NCBI GenBank assembly: GCA_017427165.1
Contig: JAFRTK010000129.1
Span: 1-55,181 of the forward strand
Reading direction: 5' to 3'
Length of the DNA: 55,181 bases
Source: Clostridia bacterium
GTDB lineage: Bacteria; Bacillota; Clostridia; Christensenellales; Aristaeellaceae
Shown: positions 43,268 through 52,426 of the stretch, one piece after another
How the letters are laid out: every line of letters begins with the position of its first letter
Numbering within the stretch: position 1 is the stretch's first letter
The notes under the pieces: model-generated
What the model was told of the DNA's origin: nothing
What the model saw: the letters and a program-made list of their open reading frames with translations, nothing else
Databases searched by the model: none
Made by a program: the position numbers and the translations under genes

Positions 43268-43828
43268 ATGACGGTATTCTCCACCACAGCCGGAAAACTT
43301 CAGACAACCGCAGCGGACTGGATGGAAAACAGGCGGCGGAAGAGCGAATTCCGCGTACAGGATGTCGACATCTACCGGCAGCGTATGCGCTGCTCGGATT
43401 CGGTCCGCTTCGATACCAGCCCCCAGAACTGGACCGGCAGCATGCAGATGAGCCCGAGCGGCCGCTTCCAGGTGATTGAGGAAGCGAAGCCGAGACGGCG
43501 TTTTGTGAGCGCGGAAGGCATCCGCTGGGATGTGGCTGTGATCGGAATTGTCGCGGTGGTGATCCTCTGCACGGCTGTACTGCTGAGCGACCTGGCCTGC
43601 ATCGGGGCCGGCACACGGACCATCTCCCGGCTGGAAAACCAGGTAGCCGGAAGCACGGAGTACAACGCTGAGCTGCAGCGGGAAATGATCATGGCCGCCA
43701 ATGACGTCGGGGTATGCACGGAGGCAGTGAAACTGAACCTGATCTCCAGCAACGCTGTGCCGACCATCCGCCTGACGGTGGCGGCGGACACGAACATGAC
43801 CGTGACGACGGCACGTACCGGTGAATAA
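43268..43828 (+). CDS. FtsL-like bitopic division protein (divergent)
   Basis: A 186-residue protein with one membrane helix (about 92-112, VAVIGIVAVVILCTAVLLSDL), a basic cytoplasmic N-terminus of about 88 residues and a short outside segment with a heptad-like helix (RTISRLENQVAGSTEYNAEL). FtsL proteins have this topology and occur at this place in dcw clusters, but sequence identity to FtsL was not seen and the outer coiled coil is short, so the call rests on position and topology. It follows mraZ by 48 nt. Confidence 0.6.
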   Translation: MTVFSTTAGKLQTTAADWMENRRRKSEFRVQDVDIYRQRMRCSDSVRFDTSPQNWTGSMQMSPSGRFQVIEEAKPRRRFVSAEGIRWDVAVIGIVAVVILCTAVLLSDLACIGAGTRTISRLENQVAGSTEYNAELQREMIMAANDVGVCTEAVKLNLISSNAVPTIRLTVAADTNMTVTTARTGE

Positions 43829-43837
43829 AAACAACGT

Positions 43838-43862
43838 GGGAGACTGACAATGTCGGTCTCCC
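43838..43862 (+). promoter_or_regulatory. Hairpin between the ftsL-like gene and murE
   Basis: An 11-bp stem (gggagac-t-gac with gtc-g-gtctccc, loop aat) has no T-run. It may partly terminate or stabilise the mRNA. Confidence 0.55.
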
Positions 43863-43906
43863 GCTTGGTGTATAACTACAGGCAATAAAGAAAAGGATGA
43901 GCGCGT

Positions 43907-45382
43907 ATGAAACTGTGGGAACTGCTGACAGAACTGCCCTACGTGGTGGATACCCGGGGAGACATGAACACGGAAATCCGGGAGATTACATCAACGAGCC
44001 GGGACAAAACAGACCGCGGACTCTTTTTCTGCATTGTCGGCGCAAGGTTTGACGCGCATGACTATGCCTGGGAAGCGGTTGAGAACGGCTGCGTGGCACT
44101 GGTCGTGGAGCATTATGTGGAAATGGAAGTGCCCCAGATCCGCGTCAACAACGGCCGCGGCGCCATGGCGCGGATTGCGGACGCATTCTACGGCCATCCC
44201 TCCAGGCAGATGCGGATGATCGGCATTACCGGTACAAAAGGCAAGACAACAACCACCTACCTGCTCAAGAGCATCTGCGAGAGCGCCGGACTGAAGTGCG
44301 GAATTATCGGTTCCACGGGCACCCTGGTGGAAAACCAGCACCTGGACAGCAAACTGACCACCCCGGATCCCATCGACCTGCAGAAAACCCTGCGGATGAT
44401 GGCGGACGAGGGAGTACAGGTGTGCTGCATGGAGGTTTCCGCCCACGCAATCGATATGTGCCGGCTGGACGGCATGAGCTTTGAGGTGGGGTGCTACACC
44501 AACCTCAGCCAGGACCACCTGGACTATTTCTACACGATGGAGCGCTATTTTGAGACGAAAAAGCGTTTCTTCACGGAAGGAATGGCACGGAACGCCGCGG
44601 TGAACGCGGATGATGAAACGGCCGCGAAGCTGATTCCCGACCTGGTGCAGCCCCATATCACCTATGGCATCTGCGTGGACGCGGATGTGTTTGCCCGTGA
44701 TATCGAGATTACTGAGGAAGGCGTCCGCTTTACCGTTCAGCTGCACGGCATGAACGAAATCCTGATCCACATGCATATGACCGGTATGTTCAACGTTTAC
44801 AACGCCCTGGCCGCCACCAGCTGCGCACTGATCATGGGCATCGCGCCGGAAAAGATCCGCGACGGCCTGGAAGCGGTAACCCGGGTGCCCGGCCGGATTG
44901 AAGTGTTGCAGACCGGAACGCCATACAAGGTCATCCTGGACTACAGCCATTCCCCGGACGCACTGGAAAATATCCTGAAGACGGTACGCCAGTTTACCCG
45001 CAACCGGGTGATCGCGCTGTTCGGCTGCGGCGGCGACCGCGACAAGGGAAAGCGCCCGATGATGGGCGAAATCGGCGGCCGGCTGGCAGACTACTGCATC
45101 CTGACTTCCGACAACCCGCGGACGGAAAACCCGCAGGTGATCCTGGCCGCGATCGAAAAGGGAATCAAACCCACCGGCGGCAAATACGAAGTGATTGAAA
45201 ACCGCCGCGCCGCGATTGACCGCGCGCTGCGCATGGCTGAGGACGGCGATGTGATCGTGCTGGCCGGCAAGGGCCATGAGACTTACCAGGAAATTATGGG
45301 AATCAAGCGCCCGTTTGATGAGAAGGTCATCGTGAGCGAACTGCTGCTCGAGATCCGGAAAGAGCAGGAAAACGGCATCTGA
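43907..45382 (+). CDS. murE: UDP-MurNAc-tripeptide synthetase MurE (meso-diaminopimelate type)
   Basis: MurE adds the third residue of the peptidoglycan stem peptide. The 491-residue Mur ligase has the ATP loop GTKGKTTTTYLL (about 109-120), KLTTPDPIDLQ, the central EVSAHAID motif and the C-terminal domain. The substrate motif DNPR (near residue 402, in SDNPRTENP) is the signature of meso-diaminopimelate-adding MurE, so the wall is predicted to be mDAP-type. AAAGGA precedes the ATG. MurF is not in the window. Confidence 0.95.
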   Translation: MKLWELLTELPYVVDTRGDMNTEIREITSTSRDKTDRGLFFCIVGARFDAHDYAWEAVENGCVALVVEHYVEMEVPQIRVNNGRGAMARIADAFYGHPSRQMRMIGITGTKGKTTTTYLLKSICESAGLKCGIIGSTGTLVENQHLDSKLTTPDPIDLQKTLRMMADEGVQVCCMEVSAHAIDMCRLDGMSFEVGCYTNLSQDHLDYFYTMERYFETKKRFFTEGMARNAAVNADDETAAKLIPDLVQPHITYGICVDADVFARDIEITEEGVRFTVQLHGMNEILIHMHMTGMFNVYNALAATSCALIMGIAPEKIRDGLEAVTRVPGRIEVLQTGTPYKVILDYSHSPDALENILKTVRQFTRNRVIALFGCGGDRDKGKRPMMGEIGGRLADYCILTSDNPRTENPQVILAAIEKGIKPTGGKYEVIENRRAAIDRALRMAEDGDVIVLAGKGHETYQEIMGIKRPFDEKVIVSELLLEIRKEQENGI

Positions 45383-45433
45383 AAAGCGAATTTTTAAAGG
45401 ATCTTTCTCCACGGAAAGGACGATGACACGGGA

Positions 45434-46450
45434 ATGATTTTCAGAATGACAGGCGCGCTGCTGGCAAGTATGGCCATTGCCCTGCTGATCGGGCCGAAGC
45501 TGATCAGCGAGCTGAAAAAACTCCATTTCGGGCAGACGATATACGAACTGGGGCCCAGCCATCAGAGCAAGCAGGGGACACCGGTCATGGGCGGACTGAT
45601 GATGGCCGCCGGTATCCTGGTTTCATCCCTTGCATTTCATCCGGCAGAGTGGAACGGAGGCCTGGATGTGGTCATTCCGCTGCTGCTGGTGGCTTTCCTG
45701 AGCATGGCCGTTGGCTTTGCGGACGATTATATCAAGGCAGTTAAAAAACGCCATGACGGGCTGAATCCGTGGCAGAAGATCGCCGGACAGGTGATCGTGG
45801 CCGTCGGATTCAGCATTTACTGTTATTTCCACCCCGCAATCGGAAGCAGGATCCGCGTGCCGTTTACCGGAATTGACTGGGATCTGGGGCTGTTCTACAT
45901 CCCCGTGATGACCCTGGTGATCATCTTTATTGTGAACAGCAGCAACCTGCAGGACGGCCTGGACGGCCTGCTGGGAACGGTGACGGCTGTGAGCTCATCG
46001 GCATGGGCCGTGATCTGCGTGATGATTGCCGCGGTTCCGGCCATGCAGTCCATCGCGGACAAAGGTACCGCGCTGACAGCCGGGGTATTTGCCCTGGCGA
46101 TGGCCGGCGCATGCGTGGGCTTCCTGCGGTACAACCGGTATCCCGCAAAGACATTCATGGGCGATACGGGCAGCATGCTGCTGGGCGGCGGAACCGTGGC
46201 GATCGCGATGATCCTGCGGCTGCCCCTGCTGCTGGTGCTGATCTTCTTTACCCCCATTATGAGCAGCGTGAGCGTGATCATGCAGCGGTATTACTACAAG
46301 CTGACCCACGGGAAGCGGATTTTCCTGATGAGTCCGATTCACCATCATTTTGAGAAGAAAGGATATTCCGAAACCCAGATCGTGAGCATGTACGCCGGAA
46401 TTACGCTGGTGCTGAGCCTGATCGCGATCCTGAGTGTAAGCGGGCTGTAA
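45434..46450 (+). CDS. mraY: Phospho-MurNAc-pentapeptide translocase
   Basis: MraY makes lipid I at the inner face of the membrane. The 338-residue polytopic protein (about ten membrane helices) has HQSKQGTPVMGGLMM, FADDYIKAVKKRHDGL (catalytic Asp-Asp), VNSSNLQDGLDGL, the MGDTGSMLLGG loop and SPIHHHFEKKG, all conserved in MraY. It lies between murE and murD as expected. Confidence 0.97.
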   Translation: MIFRMTGALLASMAIALLIGPKLISELKKLHFGQTIYELGPSHQSKQGTPVMGGLMMAAGILVSSLAFHPAEWNGGLDVVIPLLLVAFLSMAVGFADDYIKAVKKRHDGLNPWQKIAGQVIVAVGFSIYCYFHPAIGSRIRVPFTGIDWDLGLFYIPVMTLVIIFIVNSSNLQDGLDGLLGTVTAVSSSAWAVICVMIAAVPAMQSIADKGTALTAGVFALAMAGACVGFLRYNRYPAKTFMGDTGSMLLGGGTVAIAMILRLPLLLVLIFFTPIMSSVSVIMQRYYYKLTHGKRIFLMSPIHHHFEKKGYSETQIVSMYAGITLVLSLIAILSVSGL

Positions 46451-46471
46451 GCCGGAAAGAAGGCGGAACGC

Positions 46472-47833
46472 ATGAATTACGAAAACAAGAAGGTCCTGGT
46501 GGTCGGCATGGCCCGGAGCGGCGTTGCCGCGGCACAGCTGCTGCGCGCCTACGGCGCCGAAGTGACCGTGAACGACAGCAAGAGCGAGGAGGAACTGGGA
46601 TCCCAGCTGCGTCCCCTGGAAGGACTGCAGCTGACCCGGCGTTTTGGCTGCCCGGCGATGGACCTGCTGGAGGGAATGGATGTCCTGGTGATTTCTCCCG
46701 GTATTCCGGACACCGCACCGTTTGTGGTACGGGCAAAGGAAGCGGGAATCTATGTCATTGGCGAGCTGGAGCTGGCCGCACAGCTGTCCAAGGGAACCCT
46801 GACCGCGGTGAGCGGAACGAACGGAAAAACCACCACCGTATCCCTGCTGGGCGAAATCTTCGCCAACAGCGGCAAGGTGACCCACGTGGTGGGCAATATC
46901 GGCTATCCTTTCTCCCTGGCCGCGCTGGTCAGCAAGGAGGATGACGTGGTCGTGTGTGAGGTGAGCTCCTTCCAGATGGAAACGGCCGACACCTTCCACC
47001 CGCATGTCGCGCTGCTGACCAATATTACCGAAGACCACCTGAACCGCCACGGAACAATGGAAGTATATACCGCAATGAAAATGCGGATGTTTGCCAACCA
47101 GACCGCGAATGACTACGCGGTGTTCAACGCGGACGACCCGGGCCTGGAAGGGCTTGCAGCCCAGGTGCGCAGTCATGTGCTCCAGTTCAGCCGGAAAACC
47201 GAGGTGAAGGAAGGCGCGTTTGTCCGGGACGGACAGATCATCATCCGCATGAACGGAACCGAGCGGAAGGTCTGCGGAACCGAGGAAATCTATATTCCCG
47301 GACCGCATAACCTGGAGAACGCGCTGGGCGCCGTATGCGTGGCGGCCGCGATGAAGGTTCCGGTTCCGGTAATCCGTCACAGCCTGCGGACATTCCGGGG
47401 CGTTGAGCACCGGATTGAACGGGTGAGGGAGCTGGAAGGCATCACCTATATCAACGACAGCAAAGGAACGAATACCGATTCCACCATCAAGGCTGTACAG
47501 ACAATGACGGCCCCGACGGTGATTATCCTCGGCGGATATGACAAGCATACATCCTTTGAGCCGCTGAGCCGTGAAATGCGGCAGAGCCCGATGATCCGGA
47601 AGGCCATCCTGATCGGTGAGACAGCGGACCTGATCCGGACCAGCCTGGAGCGGAACGGGTTCACGAACATCGAATATGCCGGCAGCCTCGGTGAGGCAGT
47701 GCAGAAGGCAAGAGCATCCGCCGAAGGGGGATGGAATGTCCTGCTGAGCCCGGCGTGCGCCAGCTTTGACATGTTCAAGGACTACGAGGAACGTGGTCGG
47801 GTGTTTAAGGAAATCGTGAACGGACTGAAGTAA
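46472..47833 (+). CDS. murD: UDP-MurNAc-L-alanine:D-glutamate ligase
   Basis: MurD adds D-Glu to UDP-MurNAc-L-Ala. The 453 residues show the N-terminal Rossmann part (VLVVGMARSGVAAAQLL), SPGIPDTAPF, the ATP loop GTNGKTTTVSLLGEIF (about 114-129), EVSSFQMETAD, LTNITEDHLNRHG and the C-terminal NDSKGTNTDSTIKAV. ftsW and murG, which usually follow, are absent; ftsQ is next after 32 nt. Confidence 0.97.
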   Translation: MNYENKKVLVVGMARSGVAAAQLLRAYGAEVTVNDSKSEEELGSQLRPLEGLQLTRRFGCPAMDLLEGMDVLVISPGIPDTAPFVVRAKEAGIYVIGELELAAQLSKGTLTAVSGTNGKTTTVSLLGEIFANSGKVTHVVGNIGYPFSLAALVSKEDDVVVCEVSSFQMETADTFHPHVALLTNITEDHLNRHGTMEVYTAMKMRMFANQTANDYAVFNADDPGLEGLAAQVRSHVLQFSRKTEVKEGAFVRDGQIIIRMNGTERKVCGTEEIYIPGPHNLENALGAVCVAAAMKVPVPVIRHSLRTFRGVEHRIERVRELEGITYINDSKGTNTDSTIKAVQTMTAPTVIILGGYDKHTSFEPLSREMRQSPMIRKAILIGETADLIRTSLERNGFTNIEYAGSLGEAVQKARASAEGGWNVLLSPACASFDMFKDYEERGRVFKEIVNGLK

Positions 47834-47865
47834 ACAGACCAAAGTCTGGAAAGGGGAGTGGATGC

Positions 47866-48954
47866 GTGGAAGGACCCGGAAACAACCGGCCTGTAAAGCG
47901 GGCCGGCGATTCATACACCCCGCATGGCACTCCCGAGGTACGGGACTGGCAGAAAAATACCTGGACCGGACCGATGCCGATGAATGTCAGCCCGTTTGAG
48001 GAACCGGAAGACGCGCCGGAGCTGCTGAAAGAAAGGTCCGAAAACCTGAGCGACCGGGAAGGCGCCTTCTGGCAGCAGGCCACCAACGGATACCAGCGGA
48101 CTGCCGGCGGGGATACCCAGCGTACAGCCGCGGCGAACAAAGGCAAATCCCAGCCAAAACCGAAAAAGAAAAAGACCGACGGAAGCAGTGCGGGCATGCG
48201 GGCCGCGCTGGCGCTTGTGGCGCTGGCGGGTATTACGGTGTGCGTGCTGTATTTTATTGTATTCCGGGTACGGGAAATCCGCGTGGAGGGAAACAACCTG
48301 ATTTCCCGGGCGGATGTGATCCGGCTGAGCGGAATCCAGTACGGATCCAGCATCCTGACGCTGAGCGAGGAAGACACCAAGCGGGAACTGGAGGCACGGG
48401 CGGTCAGCGAAGCAAAACGCACCGACAATTCCAACTATTACAGCCTGCAGTTCCGCTACCTGGACAAGATAATGCCCGGAACCGTGGTGATCTCCGTCAA
48501 GGAGCGGGAACCATGCTGCTGGATGACACTTCGGGGAATTACATTCGTGATGGACAAGAACCGCATGGTGATGTATGAGACCGAAGATCCAAACGTCCGG
48601 CCGGCCAAACTGGTGGAGGTCAAAGGCCTGAACATCCGGGGCGGGGACCATGCCGGACAGACCCTGACACTGAATTCAGCCGTCCAGCAGAGCATATTTG
48701 AAAACCTGTTCCTGGAACTGAAGGTACTGAGCTGCATAGAGATTGTCCAGGAGGTGGACCTGAGCAACACCTCCTCCATATTCCTGATCACGCGCGACGG
48801 CTATACCGTAAGCCTCGGCGACCGGGAGAGGATCCATGCCAAGCTGCGCAGCATGCTGTATGTGAGGAATAAACTGCTGGAGCTTGAAAGGTACGGCGGA
48901 TCCATCAACGTATCGGTTCCGGAAAAGCCGACCTATTCCCCGCACGGGAACTGA
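47866..48954 (+). CDS. ftsQ: Cell division protein FtsQ/DivIB
   Basis: FtsQ/DivIB is a bitopic divisome protein. The 362-residue product has a long Pro/Lys-rich cytoplasmic tail (about 1-108), one membrane helix (about 112-133, ALALVALAGITVCVLYFIVF), a POTRA domain beginning VREIRVEGNNLISRADVIRLSG (about 134-205) and a beta domain. The GTG start at 47866 has GGGGAG 7 nt upstream. The long cytoplasmic tail is larger than in most FtsQ. It follows murD. Confidence 0.88.
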   Translation: MEGPGNNRPVKRAGDSYTPHGTPEVRDWQKNTWTGPMPMNVSPFEEPEDAPELLKERSENLSDREGAFWQQATNGYQRTAGGDTQRTAAANKGKSQPKPKKKKTDGSSAGMRAALALVALAGITVCVLYFIVFRVREIRVEGNNLISRADVIRLSGIQYGSSILTLSEEDTKRELEARAVSEAKRTDNSNYYSLQFRYLDKIMPGTVVISVKEREPCCWMTLRGITFVMDKNRMVMYETEDPNVRPAKLVEVKGLNIRGGDHAGQTLTLNSAVQQSIFENLFLELKVLSCIEIVQEVDLSNTSSIFLITRDGYTVSLGDRERIHAKLRSMLYVRNKLLELERYGGSINVSVPEKPTYSPHGN

Positions 48955-48970
48955 AAACAGACCGATGTCT

Positions 48971-49008
48971 AAAATTGTTACAAAATGCCGGAAAATTGTA
49001 ATAAAATG
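48971..49008 (+). repeat. Direct repeat with TTGTnACAA dyad upstream of the ftsA promoter
   Basis: Two similar 17-nt blocks, aaaattgttacaaaatg (48971-48987) and aaaattgtaataaaatg (48992-49008), are 21 nt apart (two helical turns), directly upstream of the ftsA -35 box. The first contains the dyad TTGT-T-ACAA. A similar dyad (42406-42418) lies ahead of mraZ. Confidence 0.5.
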
Positions 49009-49019
49009 GGCATAAACAC

Positions 49020-49048
49020 TTGCAATCATTCAATAAAAGTCATATAAT
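49020..49048 (+). promoter_or_regulatory. Promoter of ftsA-ftsZ
   Basis: TTGCAA (49020-49025), a 17-nt spacer and consensus TATAAT (49043-49048). It lies after ftsQ, so ftsAZ can be expressed apart from the rest of the cluster. Confidence 0.8.
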
Positions 49049-49129
49049 AACACATGATATGCCATTATATGGTCGGATTCTGCCCGGAAGCGGACGGGGT
49101 CCTGAGTTCACCAGGGGGGAACGAAACCT

Positions 49130-50323
49130 ATGAAAACAACGGTTGCGGCCATTGATTTCGGGACAAGCAAGATCGTTACGCTTGTTGCCGAGAACAGCGG
49201 CAGCCAGCGGTGCGACATTGTCGCTGCCGGCGTGGCTAAGTATGACGGCTATCTGACAGAAGGATGGAACAATCCCGGCCAGCTGGACGAGGCAATCCGC
49301 CGGTCCATCAACGATGCCGAGGAGCAGTCCGGCAGCAAAATCCGGGAGATCACAGTCGGTGTTCCCGGAGCGTTCACCCGCGTTTATGCCACCCAGGTGA
49401 CCATCACCCTGAAGGGGACGGATCCCCGCGTCACATCGGGTGATGTCAAGGCGGCCTTTGACAAGGCTTCCCAGAACCTGGCCAATATGCCCGGCGTTGT
49501 GATTCATTCCAGCCCGGCATGGTTTATGGTGGACAGCGGAAAGAAAACCCTGGAGCCTGTCGGAATGAAGGGACGCGAAATGACCGCGTTCATCAGTTTC
49601 GTGGTCGGCAACCGGTTCTTCGTCGATGACGTGACCAACCGGATGGCTGACCTGGGAATTGTAGTCACCAGCTTCTATTCCACTTCCGCCGGTGAAGCGA
49701 TGCTGTACCTGAACGAGCAGGAACGCGACCACACGTCCGTCCTGATCGATATGGGGTACCTGAATACCGAAATCATCGGTGTGGAAGGCGACGCGATCAT
49801 CTACCACAAGGTGCTGGATGTCGGCGGCGGCGATATTGCCGTAGCCCTGGCTGAAGAGCTGGACATCTCCCTGAGCGCGGCGGAAGACATCAAGCGCAAA
49901 TATGTGTACGGCATTGAAACCAGCGGGGAAACCTATGAGGTACCCGGCGCGGACGGGCAGAAGGGCACCACCTTCACCCGCGAGCAGGTGAAGCCGATTA
50001 TCAACAAGGCGGTTGACGAAATCTGCGAACAGATCAAGACTGCGATTGACGAAGACTTCGGAAGCCTCGGCAGCTGGAGCAGCGTATTCATGACCGGCGG
50101 CGGAATGAGCTTCAACCGCGGCGGCAAGGAATACATGGCCGGAAAGCTCGGACGGCCCGTACAGGAGACACCCCGCCGGACCACCAAGCTGAACAGCCAC
50201 AGCTTCTCCAGCGCGCTGGGCCTTATGGACCTGATTATCGATACGATTGAACAGCAGCGCCAGCCGGCAGCCGGTGTGGGCGGCAGGATCAAGGACTTCT
50301 TCCGGAGTCTGTTGGGAGGTTAA
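49130..50323 (+). CDS. ftsA: Cell division protein FtsA
   Basis: FtsA is the actin-like protein that tethers FtsZ to the membrane. The 397-residue protein has the nucleotide-binding [15 protein letters not shown] (phosphate 1), the SHS2-like 1C insert ([18 protein letters not shown]), [11 protein letters not shown] (phosphate 2), [11 protein letters not shown] (adenosine motif) and a C-terminal amphipathic helix [14 protein letters not shown] suited to membrane binding. A G-rich Shine-Dalgarno precedes the ATG. ftsZ begins 4 nt after its stop. Confidence 0.92.
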   Translation: MKTTVAAIDFGTSKIVTLVAENSGSQRCDIVAAGVAKYDGYLTEGWNNPGQLDEAIRRSINDAEEQSGSKIREITVGVPGAFTRVYATQVTITLKGTDPRVTSGDVKAAFDKASQNLANMPGVVIHSSPAWFMVDSGKKTLEPVGMKGREMTAFISFVVGNRFFVDDVTNRMADLGIVVTSFYSTSAGEAMLYLNEQERDHTSVLIDMGYLNTEIIGVEGDAIIYHKVLDVGGGDIAVALAEELDISLSAAEDIKRKYVYGIETSGETYEVPGADGQKGTTFTREQVKPIINKAVDEICEQIKTAIDEDFGSLGSWSSVFMTGGGMSFNRGGKEYMAGKLGRPVQETPRRTTKLNSHSFSSALGLMDLIIDTIEQQRQPAAGVGGRIKDFFRSLLGG

Positions 50324-50327
50324 GAAC

Positions 50328-51773
50328 ATGATTGAATTCCAGAACGAAGAGCAGAGCAACTTTGCTTCCATCAAAGTCGTCGGATGCGGCGGCGGCGGAA
50401 ACAACGCTGTAAACCGGATGATGGATGCCGGACTGCGCGGCGTTGATTTTATCGCGGTGAATACCGACCGGCAGGCGCTGGGCCAGTCCAATGTCCAGGT
50501 GAAAATCCAGATCGGCGAAAAGCTGACGAAGGGCCTCGGCGCCGGCGCGCATCCGGATGTGGGCCGCCGCGCGGCGGAAGAAAGCCGCGAGGAGATCGCC
50601 TCCGCGCTGAAAGGCGCTGACCTTGTGTTTATTACCGCCGGTATGGGCGGCGGCACCGGAACCGGCGCAGCTCCCATTGTGGCGGAAGTGGCCCGGGATC
50701 TCGGCATGCTGACGATCGCCGTGGTGACCAAGCCCTTCAATTTCGAAGGCAAGCAGCGGATGAAGAACGCTGAAGCCGGGATTGAAGAACTGAAGCAGAA
50801 CGTGGACACCCTGGTGGTGATCCCGAATGACCGCCTGCTGCAGGTGGTGAGCAAACAGACCAGCATGATCGAGGCGTTCCGCGTTGCGGATGACGTGCTG
50901 CGGCAGGGCATCCAGGGCATCAGCGACCTGATCGCGGTGCCGGCGATGATCAACCTCGACTTTGCGGATGTCAAGACCGTGATGGAATCCGGCGGAATGG
51001 CCCACATGGGCATCGGTATCGGCAGCGGCGAGAACAAGCTGGTCGATGCCGCGAAGAACGCGATTGCGTCCCCGCTGCTGGAGACCAACATCGACGGCGC
51101 ACGCGCTGTGCTGATCAACATCACCGGCGGCGCCGACATCTCCATCGTGGACATCAACGAAGCGGCCAACCTGGTGATGGAAGCAGCCGACCCGGACGCG
51201 AACATCATCTTCGGCGCCGGCATCGACGAGACCATGGGCGACGATGTGCGGATTACCGTGATCGCGACCGGCTTCGAAAAGACGCCTTTCCCGACCCGGG
51301 AACCCGCGAAGAAGCCGCGTGAGATTGAACATGAACGCCTGTTCGGTTCCTTCGGAACCAACTTCAGCCGTGATACCGCCGCGTCGGTGGCGGACCGGGA
51401 TAACGGAAGCTCCTTCCTGAACCGGAGCACCGGCGAAGTACCGACCTTCATGAGCACCAGCCGTCCCAGCATGGGCGTGCCCGGTATGGTGAACACCGGA
51501 TCCTTCCAGACCGGGTTCAGCTACCAGCAGACCGCCCCGCAGGACCTGCAGGCAACGCGGCCTTACCAGCCCATGGGGAACAACCCCACCGGCGGCAACG
51601 TACCGGTGAATCCGAATCCGTTCCAGATGAACCAGCCGCAGAATTACCAGCCGCTGTTCAACAGCAACGGCCAGGTGACCGGCCAGACGGGCAGCTTCCA
51701 GCCGGTTCCGCAGAGCCAGGCAATGACGACGGATGACCACGGCGTACCGGGATTCCTGAAGCGGAAAAAGTAA
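50328..51773 (+). CDS. ftsZ: Cell division GTPase FtsZ
   Basis: FtsZ is the tubulin-like GTPase that forms the division ring. The 481-residue protein contains [17 protein letters not shown], the tubulin signature [12 protein letters not shown] (about 106-117), NFADVKTVM in the T7 region, and domain 2 to about residue 320. A Gln/Asn/Pro-rich linker of about 150 residues (about 325-468) precedes the conserved C-terminal peptide [13 protein letters not shown], which binds FtsA and partners. GGGAGG (50314-50319) supports the ATG at 50328. The long linker is longer than in many Bacillota FtsZ. Confidence 0.97.
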   Translation: MIEFQNEEQSNFASIKVVGCGGGGNNAVNRMMDAGLRGVDFIAVNTDRQALGQSNVQVKIQIGEKLTKGLGAGAHPDVGRRAAEESREEIASALKGADLVFITAGMGGGTGTGAAPIVAEVARDLGMLTIAVVTKPFNFEGKQRMKNAEAGIEELKQNVDTLVVIPNDRLLQVVSKQTSMIEAFRVADDVLRQGIQGISDLIAVPAMINLDFADVKTVMESGGMAHMGIGIGSGENKLVDAAKNAIASPLLETNIDGARAVLINITGGADISIVDINEAANLVMEAADPDANIIFGAGIDETMGDDVRITVIATGFEKTPFPTREPAKKPREIEHERLFGSFGTNFSRDTAASVADRDNGSSFLNRSTGEVPTFMSTSRPSMGVPGMVNTGSFQTGFSYQQTAPQDLQATRPYQPMGNNPTGGNVPVNPNPFQMNQPQNYQPLFNSNGQVTGQTGSFQPVPQSQAMTTDDHGVPGFLKRKK

Positions 51774-51790
51774 ACCTTGAAAATTAAAGA

Positions 51791-51817
51791 AACGCGGAGC
51801 GCAAGCTCCGCGTTTTA
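51791..51817 (+). terminator. Terminator of the division cluster
   Basis: A 10-bp stem (aacgcggagc with gctccgcgtt, loop gcaa) ends with TTTT. Confidence 0.88.
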
Positions 51818-51895
51818 TGTTAAAAGGGAGGAACCTGAGAAAACCGGGAAGAATCGTTCCACGGAACAAAAAAACGCGAAAGAGGGGGAATACAT

Positions 51896-52357
51896 ATGAA
51901 AACAGCAGTGGATGTTACGGGATGTATTATCCTGCTGGCATGGCCGTTCCTGGCCGGCATGGCGGCCAGGAAATCCAAGGCAGCTGCTTCCGTTATCTTC
52001 GTAGCCGGGATTGTTTATTCAGCAGCCATGACCCTTTATTACACACACTGGCAGGCATACAGGTATGCCGTATCCCACCTGGATGGGCAGGAGATTCTTC
52101 CGATCGCGCTGGGAGTCATCTGCCTGATCCTGATTATTCCGACGCTGGTGAAGGTGATCAGGAACCGGGAACGGAAGAAACACGCTGTGATACTGGCCGG
52201 GCTGCTGGTTATACTGGCCATGTGCGCTTATTCCGCAATCTGTACGCACGGACTGGAATGCCCGGCGTGCAGCAGCAGCAACAGAGATGATAATGACGTG
52301 CTCTATCACTTTTTCTATCAGCTGTTTACCGGTAAGGAATGGCACCCGGCCGAATGA
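51896..52357 (+). CDS. Small membrane protein of unknown function (153 aa)
   Basis: Not recognised. Four hydrophobic segments are visible (about 8-22, 31-49, 69-87, 96-115), with basic loops (RNRERKK), then a short extracytoplasmic tail carrying CPAC before a polar end. Topology suggests an integral membrane protein. GAGGGGG (about 51879) lies 8 nt before the ATG at 51896. No promoter was clear after the ftsZ terminator. It is bounded by terminators on both sides. Confidence 0.75.
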   Translation: MKTAVDVTGCIILLAWPFLAGMAARKSKAAASVIFVAGIVYSAAMTLYYTHWQAYRYAVSHLDGQEILPIALGVICLILIIPTLVKVIRNRERKKHAVILAGLLVILAMCAYSAICTHGLECPACSSSNRDDNDVLYHFFYQLFTGKEWHPAE

Positions 52358-52374
52358 ATCATGCCGGGAAAACG

Positions 52375-52405
52375 AAACCCGGAAGGCATATGCCTTCCGG
52401 GTTTT
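52375..52405. terminator. Bidirectional terminator between membrane protein and VanW genes
   Basis: A near-perfect 14-bp stem (aaacccggaaggca with tgccttccgggttt) has TTTT after it on the plus strand. Confidence 0.9.
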
Positions 52406-52426
52406 CCATACAGGACCCGGACGTTT

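Noticed and set aside
51817-52290. Alternative frame of 157 codons over the small membrane protein
   Set aside because: The overlapping frame starting at 51896 has a proper Shine-Dalgarno and four clear membrane helices, while this one has no coherent hydrophobic pattern.
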